Below are positions 15,829 through 25,440 of a stretch of DNA of 64,000 nucleotides, one piece after another. Numbering within the stretch: the stretch's first letter is position 1; the number at the start of each line of letters is the position of its first letter. The notes beneath the pieces were generated by a model, which saw only the letters and a list, made by a program, of their open reading frames with translations, did no database searches and was not told the origin of the DNA. A program made the translations under genes and the position numbers. The stretch is from an uncultured Bacilli bacterium (GTDB lineage: Bacteria; Bacillota_I; Bacilli_A; RF39; UBA660): contig CAKOON010000004.1 in NCBI GenBank assembly GCA_934098565.1, positions 92,861-156,860 on the forward strand, written 5' to 3'.

Positions 15829-17778
15829 ATGAAGTTTATCAAGAAAACTTTAAAATTAGGAATAATTTTTAGTATTTTAGGAGTACTTGGCATAATTAGT
15901 TTATATGTTGTAGCCTACTTTTCGCCAGTTCTAGATATTAAAAATACTGGACAGTATTATATATATGATAACGATAATTATTTACTTTTCCAAGGCAGTG
16001 GCAACTCAAAATGGGTTTCTTTAAATGACGTATCACCTTATTTTATCGATGCTATAGTAAGTATTGAAGATAAAAATTTTTATAAACATAATGGTTTTGA
16101 TTATCTAAGAATTATAAAAACTTTATTTGTTAATATGAAAAAAGGAGCGATTGTTGGGGGAGCTTCGACAATATCACAACAGTATGTCAAGAATCTATAT
16201 TTAGATTTTGATAAAACTTGGGAACGGAAACTTGAAGAAGCATGGTTGACTTTAAAACTGGAAGTACATTATTCTAAAGATGATATTTTAGAGGGTTATA
16301 TAAATACAATCAATTTTGGACAAGGAAATTATGGGATAGAAGATGCTGCTAGTTTTTACTTTAATAAACATGCTAAAGAATTAAACTTAGAAGAAAGCAT
16401 TATTTTATCAGGAATTCCTAAGGGTCCTAGCTACTATAATCCGTTAAGTAACTATGATAATGCGATAAAAAGAGCAAAAGTCGTCGCAACGGCCATGCTT
16501 AATAATAATAAGATTGATGATGCTACGAGGGACAATCTTTTTAAAGAAAAATTGAATATTTATGGCAAAAGAAGCGAAAATAATTTGAATACTATTATGT
16601 ATTATCAAGATTTGGTTATGAAAGAGTTAGAGGGAATTAATAGCATTCCTAATTCTTTAATTGATACTGGTGGCTTAAAAATTTATACTTCGTTTAATAT
16701 AAATTTACAGACTACTTTGGAAAATAGCATCAATAAAAATATGACTGATGATGATTTGCAAGTTGCAAGTGTGGTTATTGATCCGAAAACCGGTAACGTC
16801 ATGGCTTTAGCAGGGGGAAGAGACTACACCAAAAGCCAGTTTAATAGGGTTTCAACAATGAAAAGACAAGTAGGTAGTACCATGAAACCACTTTTGTACT
16901 ATGCAGCTTTAGAAAATGGCATGACTTCGTCTTCAACCTTTTTGAGTCAAGAAACTACCTTTGTTTTTTCTCAAAATGATACTTACTCGCCCCAAAATTT
17001 TAACCAAAGATATGCAAATAAAGAGATAACTATGGCGGCGGCTTTAAGTTATAGTGACAATATCTATGCAGTTAAAACACATTTATTTCTGGGAACGGAT
17101 GCTTTAGTTAATATTTCACACCGTATGGGAATTAATGAATACTTACCAAGTATTGCTTCACTTCCTTTAGGAACAATAGAGCTATCAATGTTAGATTTTG
17201 CTAATGCTTATACTACTTTGGCGAGTGGTGGTTACAAAAAAGATTTAACTTTTATAAAGAAAGTAACGGACATAAATGGTAATGTTCTTTATGAAAAGAA
17301 AGATAAAAGTACCCAAGTTTTAAATACTAGTTATACTTATATTTTGAATAATCTACTTACTTCGACTTATGATAGTGCATTCAAAGATTATAATAATCCA
17401 ACAATAATTAATTTAGCTTCAAAAATAAGTCGTAAATACGCCATGAAAACTGGTTCAACAGGGACTGACTGCTGGATGGTTGGCTATAATCCTGACGTTT
17501 TAATGTTAGTTTGGAATGGTTATGATGATAACCGAGAGTTAAACGGCACTAATAGCAATATTAGTAAGAATATTTGGGTTGAAACAGTAGAGGAGTATTT
17601 AAAGAACAAAGAAAGTACTTGGTATGATAAGCCAGATAATGTCGTTGGCATTCCTAGAGATGCTGTAACTGGTAAAGACGTTACAGACATTAATAAATCA
17701 TTTGTTTACTATTATGTTAAAGGCAGCGATATTGTTGTAAGTAACGAGTCCTCTGAGGAAAAGCAAAAATTAGAATAG
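15829..17778 (+). CDS. class A penicillin-binding protein
   Basis: A 649-residue bifunctional peptidoglycan synthase with an N-terminal membrane anchor (about 8-33) and two extracellular domains. The GT51 glycosyltransferase has the catalytic SIEDKNFYKHNG motif (Glu80) and GGASTISQQYVKNLYL. The transpeptidase has STMK (Ser350, Lys353), SDN (in LSYSDNIYAV) and KTGS. It is transcribed opposite to its neighbours ywiB and noc, with GGTGATGAT as ribosome binding site. The length is short for Bacillus PBP1 (914) but normal for compact class A enzymes. It resembles PBP2c/PBP4-type enzymes, some of which act in sporulation; the subclass is not certain. Confidence 0.9.
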   Translation: MKFIKKTLKLGIIFSILGVLGIISLYVVAYFSPVLDIKNTGQYYIYDNDNYLLFQGSGNSKWVSLNDVSPYFIDAIVSIEDKNFYKHNGFDYLRIIKTLFVNMKKGAIVGGASTISQQYVKNLYLDFDKTWERKLEEAWLTLKLEVHYSKDDILEGYINTINFGQGNYGIEDAASFYFNKHAKELNLEESIILSGIPKGPSYYNPLSNYDNAIKRAKVVATAMLNNNKIDDATRDNLFKEKLNIYGKRSENNLNTIMYYQDLVMKELEGINSIPNSLIDTGGLKIYTSFNINLQTTLENSINKNMTDDDLQVASVVIDPKTGNVMALAGGRDYTKSQFNRVSTMKRQVGSTMKPLLYYAALENGMTSSSTFLSQETTFVFSQNDTYSPQNFNQRYANKEITMAAALSYSDNIYAVKTHLFLGTDALVNISHRMGINEYLPSIASLPLGTIELSMLDFANAYTTLASGGYKKDLTFIKKVTDINGNVLYEKKDKSTQVLNTSYTYILNNLLTSTYDSAFKDYNNPTIINLASKISRKYAMKTGSTGTDCWMVGYNPDVLMLVWNGYDDNRELNGTNSNISKNIWVETVEEYLKNKESTWYDKPDNVVGIPRDAVTGKDVTDINKSFVYYYVKGSDIVVSNESSEEKQKLE

Positions 17779-17862
17779 AAAGAGTTTGCTGTTATTTTAG
17801 CTAGTAAATTCAAATTTTTTTAACCAAATTTTTGTAGAAAAAATAATCTTTTTTTAGACTTA

Positions 17863-17899
17863 AAAACCTATAATGTCTATCTTAAACATTATAGGTTTT
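17863..17899. terminator. bidirectional terminator between convergent genes
   Basis: A perfect 14-bp inverted repeat, AAAACCTATAATGT and its complement, with a 9-base loop. It separates the plus-strand penicillin-binding protein gene from the minus-strand noc gene. Confidence 0.85.
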
Positions 17900-17902
17900 A
17901 TT

Positions 17903-19255
17903 TTACATATTAATATCAATGGTAATTTTACAACCACCATCTTTGCTCTCAAAATTATAGTCAACTAAGAAGCCTTGATTTTTTAAATTATTAATAACGT
18001 TTTCAATATCTTTTTTAGCGTTATTAATATCATCTTTAGAGAGCGAATTATTAGAAGTATAACCATCTAATAAACTCATTGGGTCAAATAGTTCTTCTGG
18101 TTCTACTTGACTTTTTGTGGACTTTAAATCATTATTACTACTTTGATTAAAAGGAGTAAAGAATTTATTATTAGGATTTAGAGAAGTTACATCACCAGCG
18201 GTAAAGTTAGGATTATCATAAGAAACAGTATTGGACTGTGTTTCTTCTGGTAGCTTTGTATTAGAACTTAAAACTTCTAAATCTTTCTTAACTGGAGGCT
18301 CTTCTTCTGGTTGAAGAAATTCAAAGGAAAAATAACCTTTATTACCAGTATTTTGTTTAGCTTGGTCTTCAGTACTAAGAGGTTCTAGAGTTTCAAAAAA
18401 AGTCGTCTTTTGTTTATCTTCATAAGGATTGGTTAAAATATCCTCAGTTTTTGGAGCTTCTTCAGGCTCTTCAATTATTGCAACTTTAGGGTCATTACCA
18501 GCATTACTTGAAGATTCCTCGCTATAGTCAGTTAAAATGTCATCAGCATTACTAACTAACTTAGGGTTTTTCTTATTGATATCAACAGCCTCTTTTTTGA
18601 TATAATCAACATTAGGATTAATATCGACTAAAGGAATATCGTTACTTTGTTCAGTTTGTTTTAGTTTTTTTAACTCTTGGTCTAATTGGCGAACGGTTAA
18701 ACGCTCATTAATAATTCTGGCCAGCCATTCTTTTTCTTTGACTTTATCATCTAAAATAAGAAGACTTCTAGCATGGCGTTCGCTTATTTTTCCCTCTAAA
18801 AGAGCTTGTTGAACAGACTCATCAAGGTTTAAAAGACGTAATTTATTGGCAACTGAACTTTGAGAAATTCCCATTTTTTGGGCTAATTGCTCCTGAGTAT
18901 AGCCCTTATCTAAAAGATTTTTATAGCTTCTAGCTTCTTCAATTGGAGTTAGATTTCTTCTTTGAATATTCTCAACAAGCGCTATTTCAGCTGATGAATT
19001 ATCATCAATATTAGAAATAACCGCAGGAACCTTGGTAAGACCAGCCATAACAGAGGCCTTATAACGACGTTCACCAGCAATTATTTCATATTTATTACCT
19101 AATTTTCTTAAAACTAGTGGTTGAATAATACCATGTTCTTTTATTGAAGACGCTAATTCTTTTAAACCTTGTTCATCAAAAGATAGGCGAGGTTGAAAGC
19201 GATTAGGAATTATATCATCAATATTAACTTGTAAAACATTTTCTTCCATTTTCAT
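17903..19255 (-). CDS. noc: Noc-type ParB family DNA-binding protein with long linker
   Basis: A 450-residue protein. Residues 8-100 form the ParB N-terminal CTP-binding domain, with GERRYKA (61-67) and ENIQR (95-99). Residues 119-165 form a helix-turn-helix whose recognition part, SQSSVANKLRLL then ISERHARSLL, follows Noc and not Spo0J. The extreme C-terminus (about 405-450) resembles the Noc dimerisation domain. Unlike Bacillus Noc (283 residues) there is no N-terminal amphipathic membrane-targeting helix, and about 200 acidic, Asn/Ser/Pro-rich residues separate the DNA-binding and dimerisation domains. It follows rsmG, the Noc location, and no parA lies beside it. Noc-type palindromes are present in this window. 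Confidence 0.85.
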   Translation of the reverse strand: MKMEENVLQVNIDDIIPNRFQPRLSFDEQGLKELASSIKEHGIIQPLVLRKLGNKYEIIAGERRYKASVMAGLTKVPAVISNIDDNSSAEIALVENIQRRNLTPIEEARSYKNLLDKGYTQEQLAQKMGISQSSVANKLRLLNLDESVQQALLEGKISERHARSLLILDDKVKEKEWLARIINERLTVRQLDQELKKLKQTEQSNDIPLVDINPNVDYIKKEAVDINKKNPKLVSNADDILTDYSEESSSNAGNDPKVAIIEEPEEAPKTEDILTNPYEDKQKTTFFETLEPLSTEDQAKQNTGNKGYFSFEFLQPEEEPPVKKDLEVLSSNTKLPEETQSNTVSYDNPNFTAGDVTSLNPNNKFFTPFNQSSNNDLKSTKSQVEPEELFDPMSLLDGYTSNNSLSKDDINNAKKDIENVINNLKNQGFLVDYNFESKDGGCKITIDINM

Positions 19256-19306
19256 TTTGAGTGGCCCCTTTACTATTATAATCTATATTAATAATACATT
19301 ATTATT

Positions 19307-20023
19307 TTACTTTTTGCAACTTAATTTACTTGCATTTTTTATTTGGCTATAGCTTCGTGGATACTTATGATTAGTGGCTTTTGCTTTCCTGATACAGATG
19401 ATGGCACGATTAGCTTCTATTCTTGGTAAAGAGAATTCTTCAATCGTTTCGACTTTAGAATCTAACTTTTTTAAAATGGGCATGGTTGCTTGAAGTTCTT
19501 CTTGATAGTTAGACTTCATGGCAACAAATAAGCCATTTATTTTAACATAAGGAATAGAAAGCTCCGCTAGAATGTCTAAGCTAGCAACAGCCCTGGAAGT
19601 AACGATATCATAATATTCACGACGATTATTGATAAATTCTTCAGCACGACCATAAATAATTTCAACATTAAGACTCAATTCTTGAGCTAAAGCTTTTAAA
19701 AAATTTATTTTTTTATTATTAGAATCCATTAAAGTTATTTGTAAGTGAGGATAAATAATTTTTAAAACCATCCCCGGAAAACCAGGACCAGTACCAATAT
19801 CTAATAATGTTTTTACTTCCTTTAAATTAATTGCTTTTACAATAGTTAGGGAGTCATAAAAATGTTTTAAATAGACTTCATTTATATCTCTAATTGCCGT
19901 TAAATTGGTATGCTGATTGTATTCTAAAAGAAAAGAAGCATATGTTTTTAATAGGCTTAGCTTTTCTGGAGTTACTTCAATATTTAATTTAGCTAATTCG
20001 TTAACAAATTCTTCTTCAGTCAT
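19307..20023 (-). CDS. rsmG: 16S rRNA 7-methylguanosine methyltransferase
   Basis: A 238-residue SAM-dependent enzyme that methylates G527 of 16S rRNA. The SAM-binding loop LLDIGTGPGFPGMVLKI and the VTSRAVASLDIL segment are characteristic. Its loss gives low-level streptomycin resistance in other bacteria. Its start overlaps the stop of mnmG by one base, and noc follows after about 50 bp, so mnmE-mnmG-rsmG-noc read as one unit. Length is normal. Confidence 0.95.
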   Translation of the reverse strand: MTEEEFVNELAKLNIEVTPEKLSLLKTYASFLLEYNQHTNLTAIRDINEVYLKHFYDSLTIVKAINLKEVKTLLDIGTGPGFPGMVLKIIYPHLQITLMDSNNKKINFLKALAQELSLNVEIIYGRAEEFINNRREYYDIVTSRAVASLDILAELSIPYVKINGLFVAMKSNYQEELQATMPILKKLDSKVETIEEFSLPRIEANRAIICIRKAKATNHKYPRSYSQIKNASKLSCKK

Positions 20024-21888
20024 TATTTATTATATTCCTTTCGTAAATAAATAGAAAGAATAGAGATATCAGCGGGATTAACGCCACTTATACGCATAGC
20101 TTGAGCAATAGTTTTAGGACGGACTTTTTCTAATTTTTGACGTGCTTCACTAGCTAAATTGATAACTTTTTCGTAATCAATGTCATCCGGTATTTCTTTT
20201 GATTCTAATTTTAACATTTTTTCTACTTCTTTATATGTTTTTGCAATATATCCTTCATATTTGATACTGATTTCAACTTGTTCTTTCACATTATCTGGAT
20301 AGTCAATTGGAATTAAAGTTGATAAGAAGTTGATTGTTATTTCTGGTCTTTTTAGTAATTCATATAAGGATAGTGAGAAATTAGGGACTTGGATATTGTT
20401 TTCAGTAAAATGCACTTTAATTTCGTCTGTTATTTTTAATTTTGTATCTTTTAAATATGCTGTTAACTTGCTAATTTGGTCTTTTTTGGTTAGATAATTT
20501 TGATACTGGTCGTTGGTAATAGAATTTGCATTATACGCTAGTTCACGTAAACGAAGGTCAGCATTATCATGTCTTAAAATAAGCCTAAATTCTGCTCTTG
20601 AAGTTAACATACGATAGGGTTCATTGGTACCCTTAGTAACCAAATCATCAATTAAAACACCAATATAAGCTTCGTTTCTTTTAAGAATTAAAGGTCTTTT
20701 ATTTTCTAATTTTAAGGCAGCATTGATACCAGCAATTAAACCCTGACCAGCAGCCTCTTCATAACCACTAGTGCCGTTAATTTGACCGGCAGTAAAGATA
20801 TTAGAAACAACTTTTGATTCTAAAGACGGTTTTACCTGTAACGGATCTATAGCATCATATTCAATAGCGTAAGCATATTTAGAAATAACAGCGTTTTCAA
20901 GACCTGGTAGAGAATGAACCATTTTGTCCTGAATATCATGAGGCATAGATGTTGAGAAACCTTGAAGATACCAATCATCATAATATAAAGATTCTGGCTC
21001 CAAGAAAAGCTGATGACGGTCTTTATCATGAAAACGGACTATTTTATCTTCAATAGAAGGACAGTATCTTGGGCCAATACCTTCAACATAGCCACCATAC
21101 ATACTGGATTTGTCTAAGTTATCCTCAATTAATTTTTTCGTTTCTAAAGTTGTATAGAGAAGATAACATTTTTGTTGATTCTCGAGATTATATGTTGCTG
21201 GTAAGTCATTAGAAAAAGTCCAATACCTATCATCACCACATTCTGGGTGCATTTTGGTAAAATCAATTGATGATTTTTTTATTCTTTGAGGAGTACCAGT
21301 CTTTAAACGTTGAATAGTAAAACCATATTTTTTCATATTAGTGCTCAATGATTCACTACGACGTTCACCATGAGGACCTCCTGGGTGTTTTTCAGCACCA
21401 CAAAGAATACTTCCACGAAGATAAGTTCCAGTAGTTAAAATAACGGCATTACAAAAATATTTAGTGCCATCTTCTAAAATAACCCCTTTAACTTGATTAT
21501 CTTCTACTATTAAATCTTCAACCATACCTTCAACAAGACTAAGATTTTTGGTATTTTGTAATTCTTTTAACATTTCTTGTGGATAAGTAATTTTATCGGC
21601 CTGTGCTCTTAAAGCACGAACAGCAGGACCTTTACCGCTATTTAGCATTTTAATTTGAAAATGAGAACGGTCAGCAACGCGACCCATTAAACCACCCAAG
21701 GCATCAATTTCACGAACAATTATGCCTTTGGCAGTACCACCAATAGAAGGATTGCAAGGCATATCAGCAATATTTTTAATATTCATTGTAATAAGCGCAG
21801 TTTTATGGCCTTTAAAAGCCGCAATATGAGCAGCTTCACAACCAGCATGACCACCACCAACAACGATTATTTCATAATTATTATTCAT
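20023..21888 (-). CDS. mnmG: tRNA uridine 5-carboxymethylaminomethyl modification enzyme MnmG
   Basis: A 621-residue FAD-dependent enzyme (GidA). The N-terminal dinucleotide-binding motif VVGGGHAGCEAA and the blocks NPSIGGTAKG and GPRYCPSIEDKIVRF are diagnostic. With MnmE it builds the cmnm5 group on the wobble uridine of tRNAs. The gene follows mnmE by 6 bp. Length is standard and motifs are intact. Confidence 0.96.
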   Translation of the reverse strand: MNNNYEIIVVGGGHAGCEAAHIAAFKGHKTALITMNIKNIADMPCNPSIGGTAKGIIVREIDALGGLMGRVADRSHFQIKMLNSGKGPAVRALRAQADKITYPQEMLKELQNTKNLSLVEGMVEDLIVEDNQVKGVILEDGTKYFCNAVILTTGTYLRGSILCGAEKHPGGPHGERRSESLSTNMKKYGFTIQRLKTGTPQRIKKSSIDFTKMHPECGDDRYWTFSNDLPATYNLENQQKCYLLYTTLETKKLIEDNLDKSSMYGGYVEGIGPRYCPSIEDKIVRFHDKDRHQLFLEPESLYYDDWYLQGFSTSMPHDIQDKMVHSLPGLENAVISKYAYAIEYDAIDPLQVKPSLESKVVSNIFTAGQINGTSGYEEAAGQGLIAGINAALKLENKRPLILKRNEAYIGVLIDDLVTKGTNEPYRMLTSRAEFRLILRHDNADLRLRELAYNANSITNDQYQNYLTKKDQISKLTAYLKDTKLKITDEIKVHFTENNIQVPNFSLSLYELLKRPEITINFLSTLIPIDYPDNVKEQVEISIKYEGYIAKTYKEVEKMLKLESKEIPDDIDYEKVINLASEARQKLEKVRPKTIAQAMRISGVNPADISILSIYLRKEYNK

Positions 21889-21894
21889 TTTTCA

Positions 21895-23244
21895 TCACTT
21901 TCCTAAACAGAAGTTACTAAACAATTCATCTAGTAATTCATCTTTATATGTAGCGCCAATAATTTCACCTAAAATATCCCAACAAGAGCGAATATCAATT
22001 TCTAACATATCAACAGAGTATCCTTTATCTATATTAGTAAGAGCTGAATCTAAACTATTAAGAGCAATCTTAATTAAAGCCTTATGACGAGCATTAGTTG
22101 CATAGGTTGCATCATCGGTGCTTATTTGTTCTAAATTAAATATTCTTTCAATTTCTTGTTTCAATGGTTCAATGCCATTTCTATTAACGGTATTACCAAA
22201 TATGATATTTTCTCCAGTTAAATTTATTTTCTTTGGTAAATCATTTTTATTAATAAAGATAATATGATTCTTTGGCTTAACTAATTCAACTAATTCCTTA
22301 TCATCGGCGTTTAATTCTTCATTATTATTTAAAACTAAAATAATTAAATCAGCCTCATTTAAAATCTTCTTACTTTTATCAACCCCGATTTTTTCTACTT
22401 CATCAGTAGTATTTCTGATACCAGCAGTGTCAATAAAATTGATTTTAATGCCATTAAGAATAGTTGATCCTTCAATGGAGTCTCTAGTAGTTCCCGCAAC
22501 GTTGGTAACTATAGCTTTATCTTCTTCTAAAAAGGTATTTAAGAGACTTGATTTACCAACATTAGGGCGCCCAATTAAGCAGATATCAATGCCATCTTTA
22601 ATAATTTTAGCATCATCAGCTTTTTTTAAAAGACAATTTAGTTTTTCTTTAATTGTTAATAATTTAGTTTTTAAGACATTTAAAGTAATATCTTCAGCAT
22701 CTTCATACTCAGGGTAATCAATATTTACTTCAATATTAGCAATTAAGCTCATTATATCTTTTCTTATTTCTGTAATAAAATTTCTTAAACATCCCGTTAG
22801 TTGATTGACAGATAATTGTAAAGCTTTATCAGTTGTGGAATTAATAATGTCTTCAATCGCTTCAGCTTCAGTTAAATCAATGCGACCATTTAAGAAAGCT
22901 CGTTTAGTAAATTCTCCAGGAAGAGCAAGACGAGCACCATTTACTAAGCATAACTCTAAAACTTTATTAGTAGAAGCAATGCCACCGTGAGTATTTATTT
23001 CCACAATGTCTTCAGTTGTATAAGTTTTAGGAGCCAACATGACGGAAACCAAGACTTCATCAACAATATTTTTTTTCTCATCAATTATATACCCATGATT
23101 AATGGTATGGCTAGAAACTTTAGTAAGGTCTTTACCTTTAAATATTTTACTGACTATAGATAAAGATTTGAGGCCACTAAGTCTTATAATCGAAATAGCG
23201 CCAATGCCTTTGGCTGTTGATATAGCGACAATTGTATCTTCCAT
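21895..23244 (-). CDS. mnmE: tRNA modification GTPase MnmE
   Basis: A 449-residue GTPase (TrmE/ThdF). An N-terminal THF-binding domain of about 120 residues is followed by a helical domain, a G domain (GRPNVGKSS P-loop, DTAG, NKND) and the C-terminal FSNFCLGK with the catalytic cysteine. It partners MnmG, encoded immediately downstream, in wobble uridine modification. About 180 bp separate it from jag, and a new promoter may lie there. Confidence 0.96.
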   Translation of the reverse strand: MEDTIVAISTAKGIGAISIIRLSGLKSLSIVSKIFKGKDLTKVSSHTINHGYIIDEKKNIVDEVLVSVMLAPKTYTTEDIVEINTHGGIASTNKVLELCLVNGARLALPGEFTKRAFLNGRIDLTEAEAIEDIINSTTDKALQLSVNQLTGCLRNFITEIRKDIMSLIANIEVNIDYPEYEDAEDITLNVLKTKLLTIKEKLNCLLKKADDAKIIKDGIDICLIGRPNVGKSSLLNTFLEEDKAIVTNVAGTTRDSIEGSTILNGIKINFIDTAGIRNTTDEVEKIGVDKSKKILNEADLIILVLNNNEELNADDKELVELVKPKNHIIFINKNDLPKKINLTGENIIFGNTVNRNGIEPLKQEIERIFNLEQISTDDATYATNARHKALIKIALNSLDSALTNIDKGYSVDMLEIDIRSCWDILGEIIGATYKDELLDELFSNFCLGK

Positions 23245-23425
23245 ATATTTATTTTCCTTTCTAATTTTGGATATTTTTCCTTGACTAATTTAATGATATC
23301 ATAAATTTTACCTGAAGTGGTCGCCTAAAAAGCGACAATTAACTTTTTAGAAATTTTTTCCATATCGGTTTGTATTATAGCATAGAAATAAAGACTTGAA
23401 TGATTTTTTGCAAAAAAAAGAAGAA

Positions 23426-23914
23426 CTAGTCTTCAACATAATTAACAACAATATGACGATTTGGTTCTTCGCCAACAGAGATAGTAGAAAGATTAGCTTC
23501 TTCTTTTAAAGCATTGTGAATAATACGACGTTCATAAGAATTCATGTTATCTAATTCAACACTGCGCTTAGTTTTCTTTACTTCAGTAGCAATTTTTTTT
23601 GCTAAATTAACTAAATTTTCTTCACGTTGTTCTTGATAATTATTAACATTTAAAATAATATTGGGATAGACTTTTAAAGCTTCATAAGTGTGTTTACAAG
23701 TAAGTAGCTGTAAAGCCTTTAAAGTACGACCATAGGCTCCGATTAAAATGGAGTTGTTATTAGAATTCATATTAATCATTATTTGATTATTATTAAACTT
23801 AGTCGTAATTGTAGTTTTTAAACCCATATTTTTTAAAATGGTGTCAAGATATTCGATTACACATGCTGATATTTCTTCTAAGTTATCCACAGTTTTATTT
23901 ACTTCTTCATTCAT
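23426..23914 (-). CDS. jag: KH-R3H RNA-binding protein (Jag/KhpB)
   Basis: A 162-residue RNA-binding protein with a KH domain containing GAYG where the GxxG loop is expected (LIGAYGRTLKALQLL) and a C-terminal R3H domain (MNSYERRIIHNAL). Jag/KhpB pairs with KhpA to control cell elongation and sRNA biology in Firmicutes; in Bacillus it is called SpoIIIJ-associated because the gene follows yidC/spoIIIJ, as here. The N-terminal Jag_N domain of longer homologues (about 208 residues in Bacillus) is missing. Confidence 0.88.
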   Translation of the reverse strand: MNEEVNKTVDNLEEISACVIEYLDTILKNMGLKTTITTKFNNNQIMINMNSNNNSILIGAYGRTLKALQLLTCKHTYEALKVYPNIILNVNNYQEQREENLVNLAKKIATEVKKTKRSVELDNMNSYERRIIHNALKEEANLSTISVGEEPNRHIVVNYVED

Positions 23915-24859
23915 TTATTTAGCCTCTTTCATTTTTTTCATGATAAAGTTTTGACAAATACCAAAGACATTGTTAACAATCCAATAAAGAGCTAAAGCTG
24001 TTGGTAAAGATAGAGATGCAAGTGAAATCATAAACGTCATAATATAAGTCATCGTTTTGGCTTGACGCATCATTTCGTTATTGCCATCTTGAGGTTGACT
24101 AGCCATAGCTTGTTTAAATGAGAAGAAAGTACTTAATGCGATTAAAACTAATAAAATAATATAGAGATAGTTGCCACTAGCTAAAGCTTTACTTGGAGTC
24201 ATACCTAAATTCATATTCAATAAAGTTCCTTCAAAGATAGCAGGTACACGGTTAATAGCTTCTAAAAAGGCAAATAGTAACGGTAATTGAATTAAAGAAG
24301 TTAGGCAACTCGTAGCAGGATTAATATTGTACTTACGGTAAATCATCATCATTTCTTGAGATTTTTGCATCATTGCTTCATTATCAGTACGATTAGCATA
24401 TTTAGTTTCAAGTTTATTTAACTCTTTACTAGCCTTTTTCATGTTTTCTGATTGAGACATAGTGTTCTTGGTTAGTGGAATTAAAATGCATCTGATCAAA
24501 ATACTGATAATAATTACTGAAAGACCGTAGTTTTTAACAATTTCTCCTAATTTAAGAATTAACCAAGCCAATGGTTTAACAAAGATACTTTCCCATAAAC
24601 TTTGATATTTGATGTCAGTAGGTTTAAAATCATTGCATGCTGGTAAATCTTCTAGCTTTGTTGTTAATTTGTCATTGTTTTCTTCATAAATTTTATAAAG
24701 TTCTTCACTAGTTGGTTTACATAAAATGTTAGCAGTTAGAGTTTGGCCAGTTGTTTCGTTGATAACTTGTTTATTGTTATCATCTTTAACATATTTAGTA
24801 CAACCGACAGTTAAAAACATCATGAGAGTTAAGATAGTAATTTTTAATTTCTTGTTCAT
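23915..24859 (-). CDS. yidC: membrane protein insertase YidC (SpoIIIJ type), lipoprotein
   Basis: A 314-residue insertase. The N-terminus is a lipoprotein signal with lipobox LTVGC (Cys at about 20). Five membrane segments follow, with a cytoplasmic helical hairpin containing the MSQSENMKKASKELNKLETK type region and a hydrophilic groove arginine in the first core helix (ILIRCILIP). It inserts and folds membrane proteins with or without SecYEG. It overlaps rnpA by 4 bp (ATGA), so rnpA-yidC-jag is an operon. In Bacillus the SpoIIIJ copy is needed for forespore SigmaG activation. Confidence 0.93.
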   Translation of the reverse strand: MNKKLKITILTLMMFLTVGCTKYVKDDNNKQVINETTGQTLTANILCKPTSEELYKIYEENNDKLTTKLEDLPACNDFKPTDIKYQSLWESIFVKPLAWLILKLGEIVKNYGLSVIIISILIRCILIPLTKNTMSQSENMKKASKELNKLETKYANRTDNEAMMQKSQEMMMIYRKYNINPATSCLTSLIQLPLLFAFLEAINRVPAIFEGTLLNMNLGMTPSKALASGNYLYIILLVLIALSTFFSFKQAMASQPQDGNNEMMRQAKTMTYIMTFMISLASLSLPTALALYWIVNNVFGICQNFIMKKMKEAK

Positions 24860-25182
24860 TTATTCTCCTTAATTAACTCTGTAAAATGGACTTCCAATTC
24901 TGTAAAATTTTTATTTTTACAAGAGTTCTTAATCATTATAATATATTTAGTATCATTTTTGAATGATTTTTTGTATTTATCTACAAGACTTCGTACCTGT
25001 CTTTTGATTTTGTTTCTTTCGACTGCATTGCCAAAATTTTTTTTGATAGCTATTCCGAACTGTGGATAACTGTGTTGATAACGCTTTTTGTAGATTGTAA
25101 AACATTCATTGGTTAGAAATTTATGATTATGAATTATTTCTTGAAAGTCTTGGTTTTCTTTAACCATTTCTCTTCTTTTCAT
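24856..25182 (-). CDS. rnpA: ribonuclease P protein component
   Basis: A 108-residue basic protein that helps the RNase P RNA process tRNA 5' ends. The RNR motif reads NAVERNKIKRQVR. The start is placed at the ATG after AAGGAG with a 6-base gap; the longer frame (11 extra residues) begins in front of that site. A perfect DnaA box lies inside the gene. It follows rpmH after a short terminator-like hairpin and overlaps yidC by 4 bp. Confidence 0.94.
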   Translation of the reverse strand: MKRREMVKENQDFQEIIHNHKFLTNECFTIYKKRYQHSYPQFGIAIKKNFGNAVERNKIKRQVRSLVDKYKKSFKNDTKYIIMIKNSCKNKNFTELEVHFTELIKENK

Positions 25183-25203
25183 TGTTAACTCCTTACTATT
25201 TAA

Positions 25204-25226
25204 GGAAAAAACCACTTGGTAGTGGC
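25204..25226 (-). terminator. terminator-like hairpin between rpmH and rnpA
   Basis: On the minus strand CCACT and AGTGG flank a 4-base loop and run into six Ts, directly after the rpmH stop and just before the rnpA ribosome binding site. It could attenuate rnpA relative to rpmH. Confidence 0.6.
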
Positions 25227-25349
25227 TTACTTACATAATACTTTACGTCCTTTTTTTCTTCTTGATTTAAGAATATTGCTTTCTTTTCTTGCAAAGAAAC
25301 CATGTTTTTTAGCTTTTTTGCGTTGATTTGGTTGATAAGTTCTTTTCAT
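25227..25349 (-). CDS. rpmH: 50S ribosomal protein L34
   Basis: A 40-residue, very basic ribosomal protein beginning [18 protein letters not shown] and ending [10 protein letters not shown]. It is preceded by GGAGGTG. The normal length is 44; the loss is in the central loop, while the conserved ends are intact. It lies next to the origin and opposite dnaA, the almost universal rpmH-dnaA arrangement, and is the first gene of the rpmH-rnpA-yidC-jag unit. Confidence 0.96.
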   Translation of the reverse strand: MKRTYQPNQRKKAKKHGFFARKESNILKSRRKKGRKVLCK

Positions 25350-25440
25350 TTTGACACCTCCACATCTAATTAGCAAAGTTATTATAATAAATATTTCTAG
25401 AAATTGTCAAGGTTTTATAGTCTTTAGATGTTTTTTTAAG

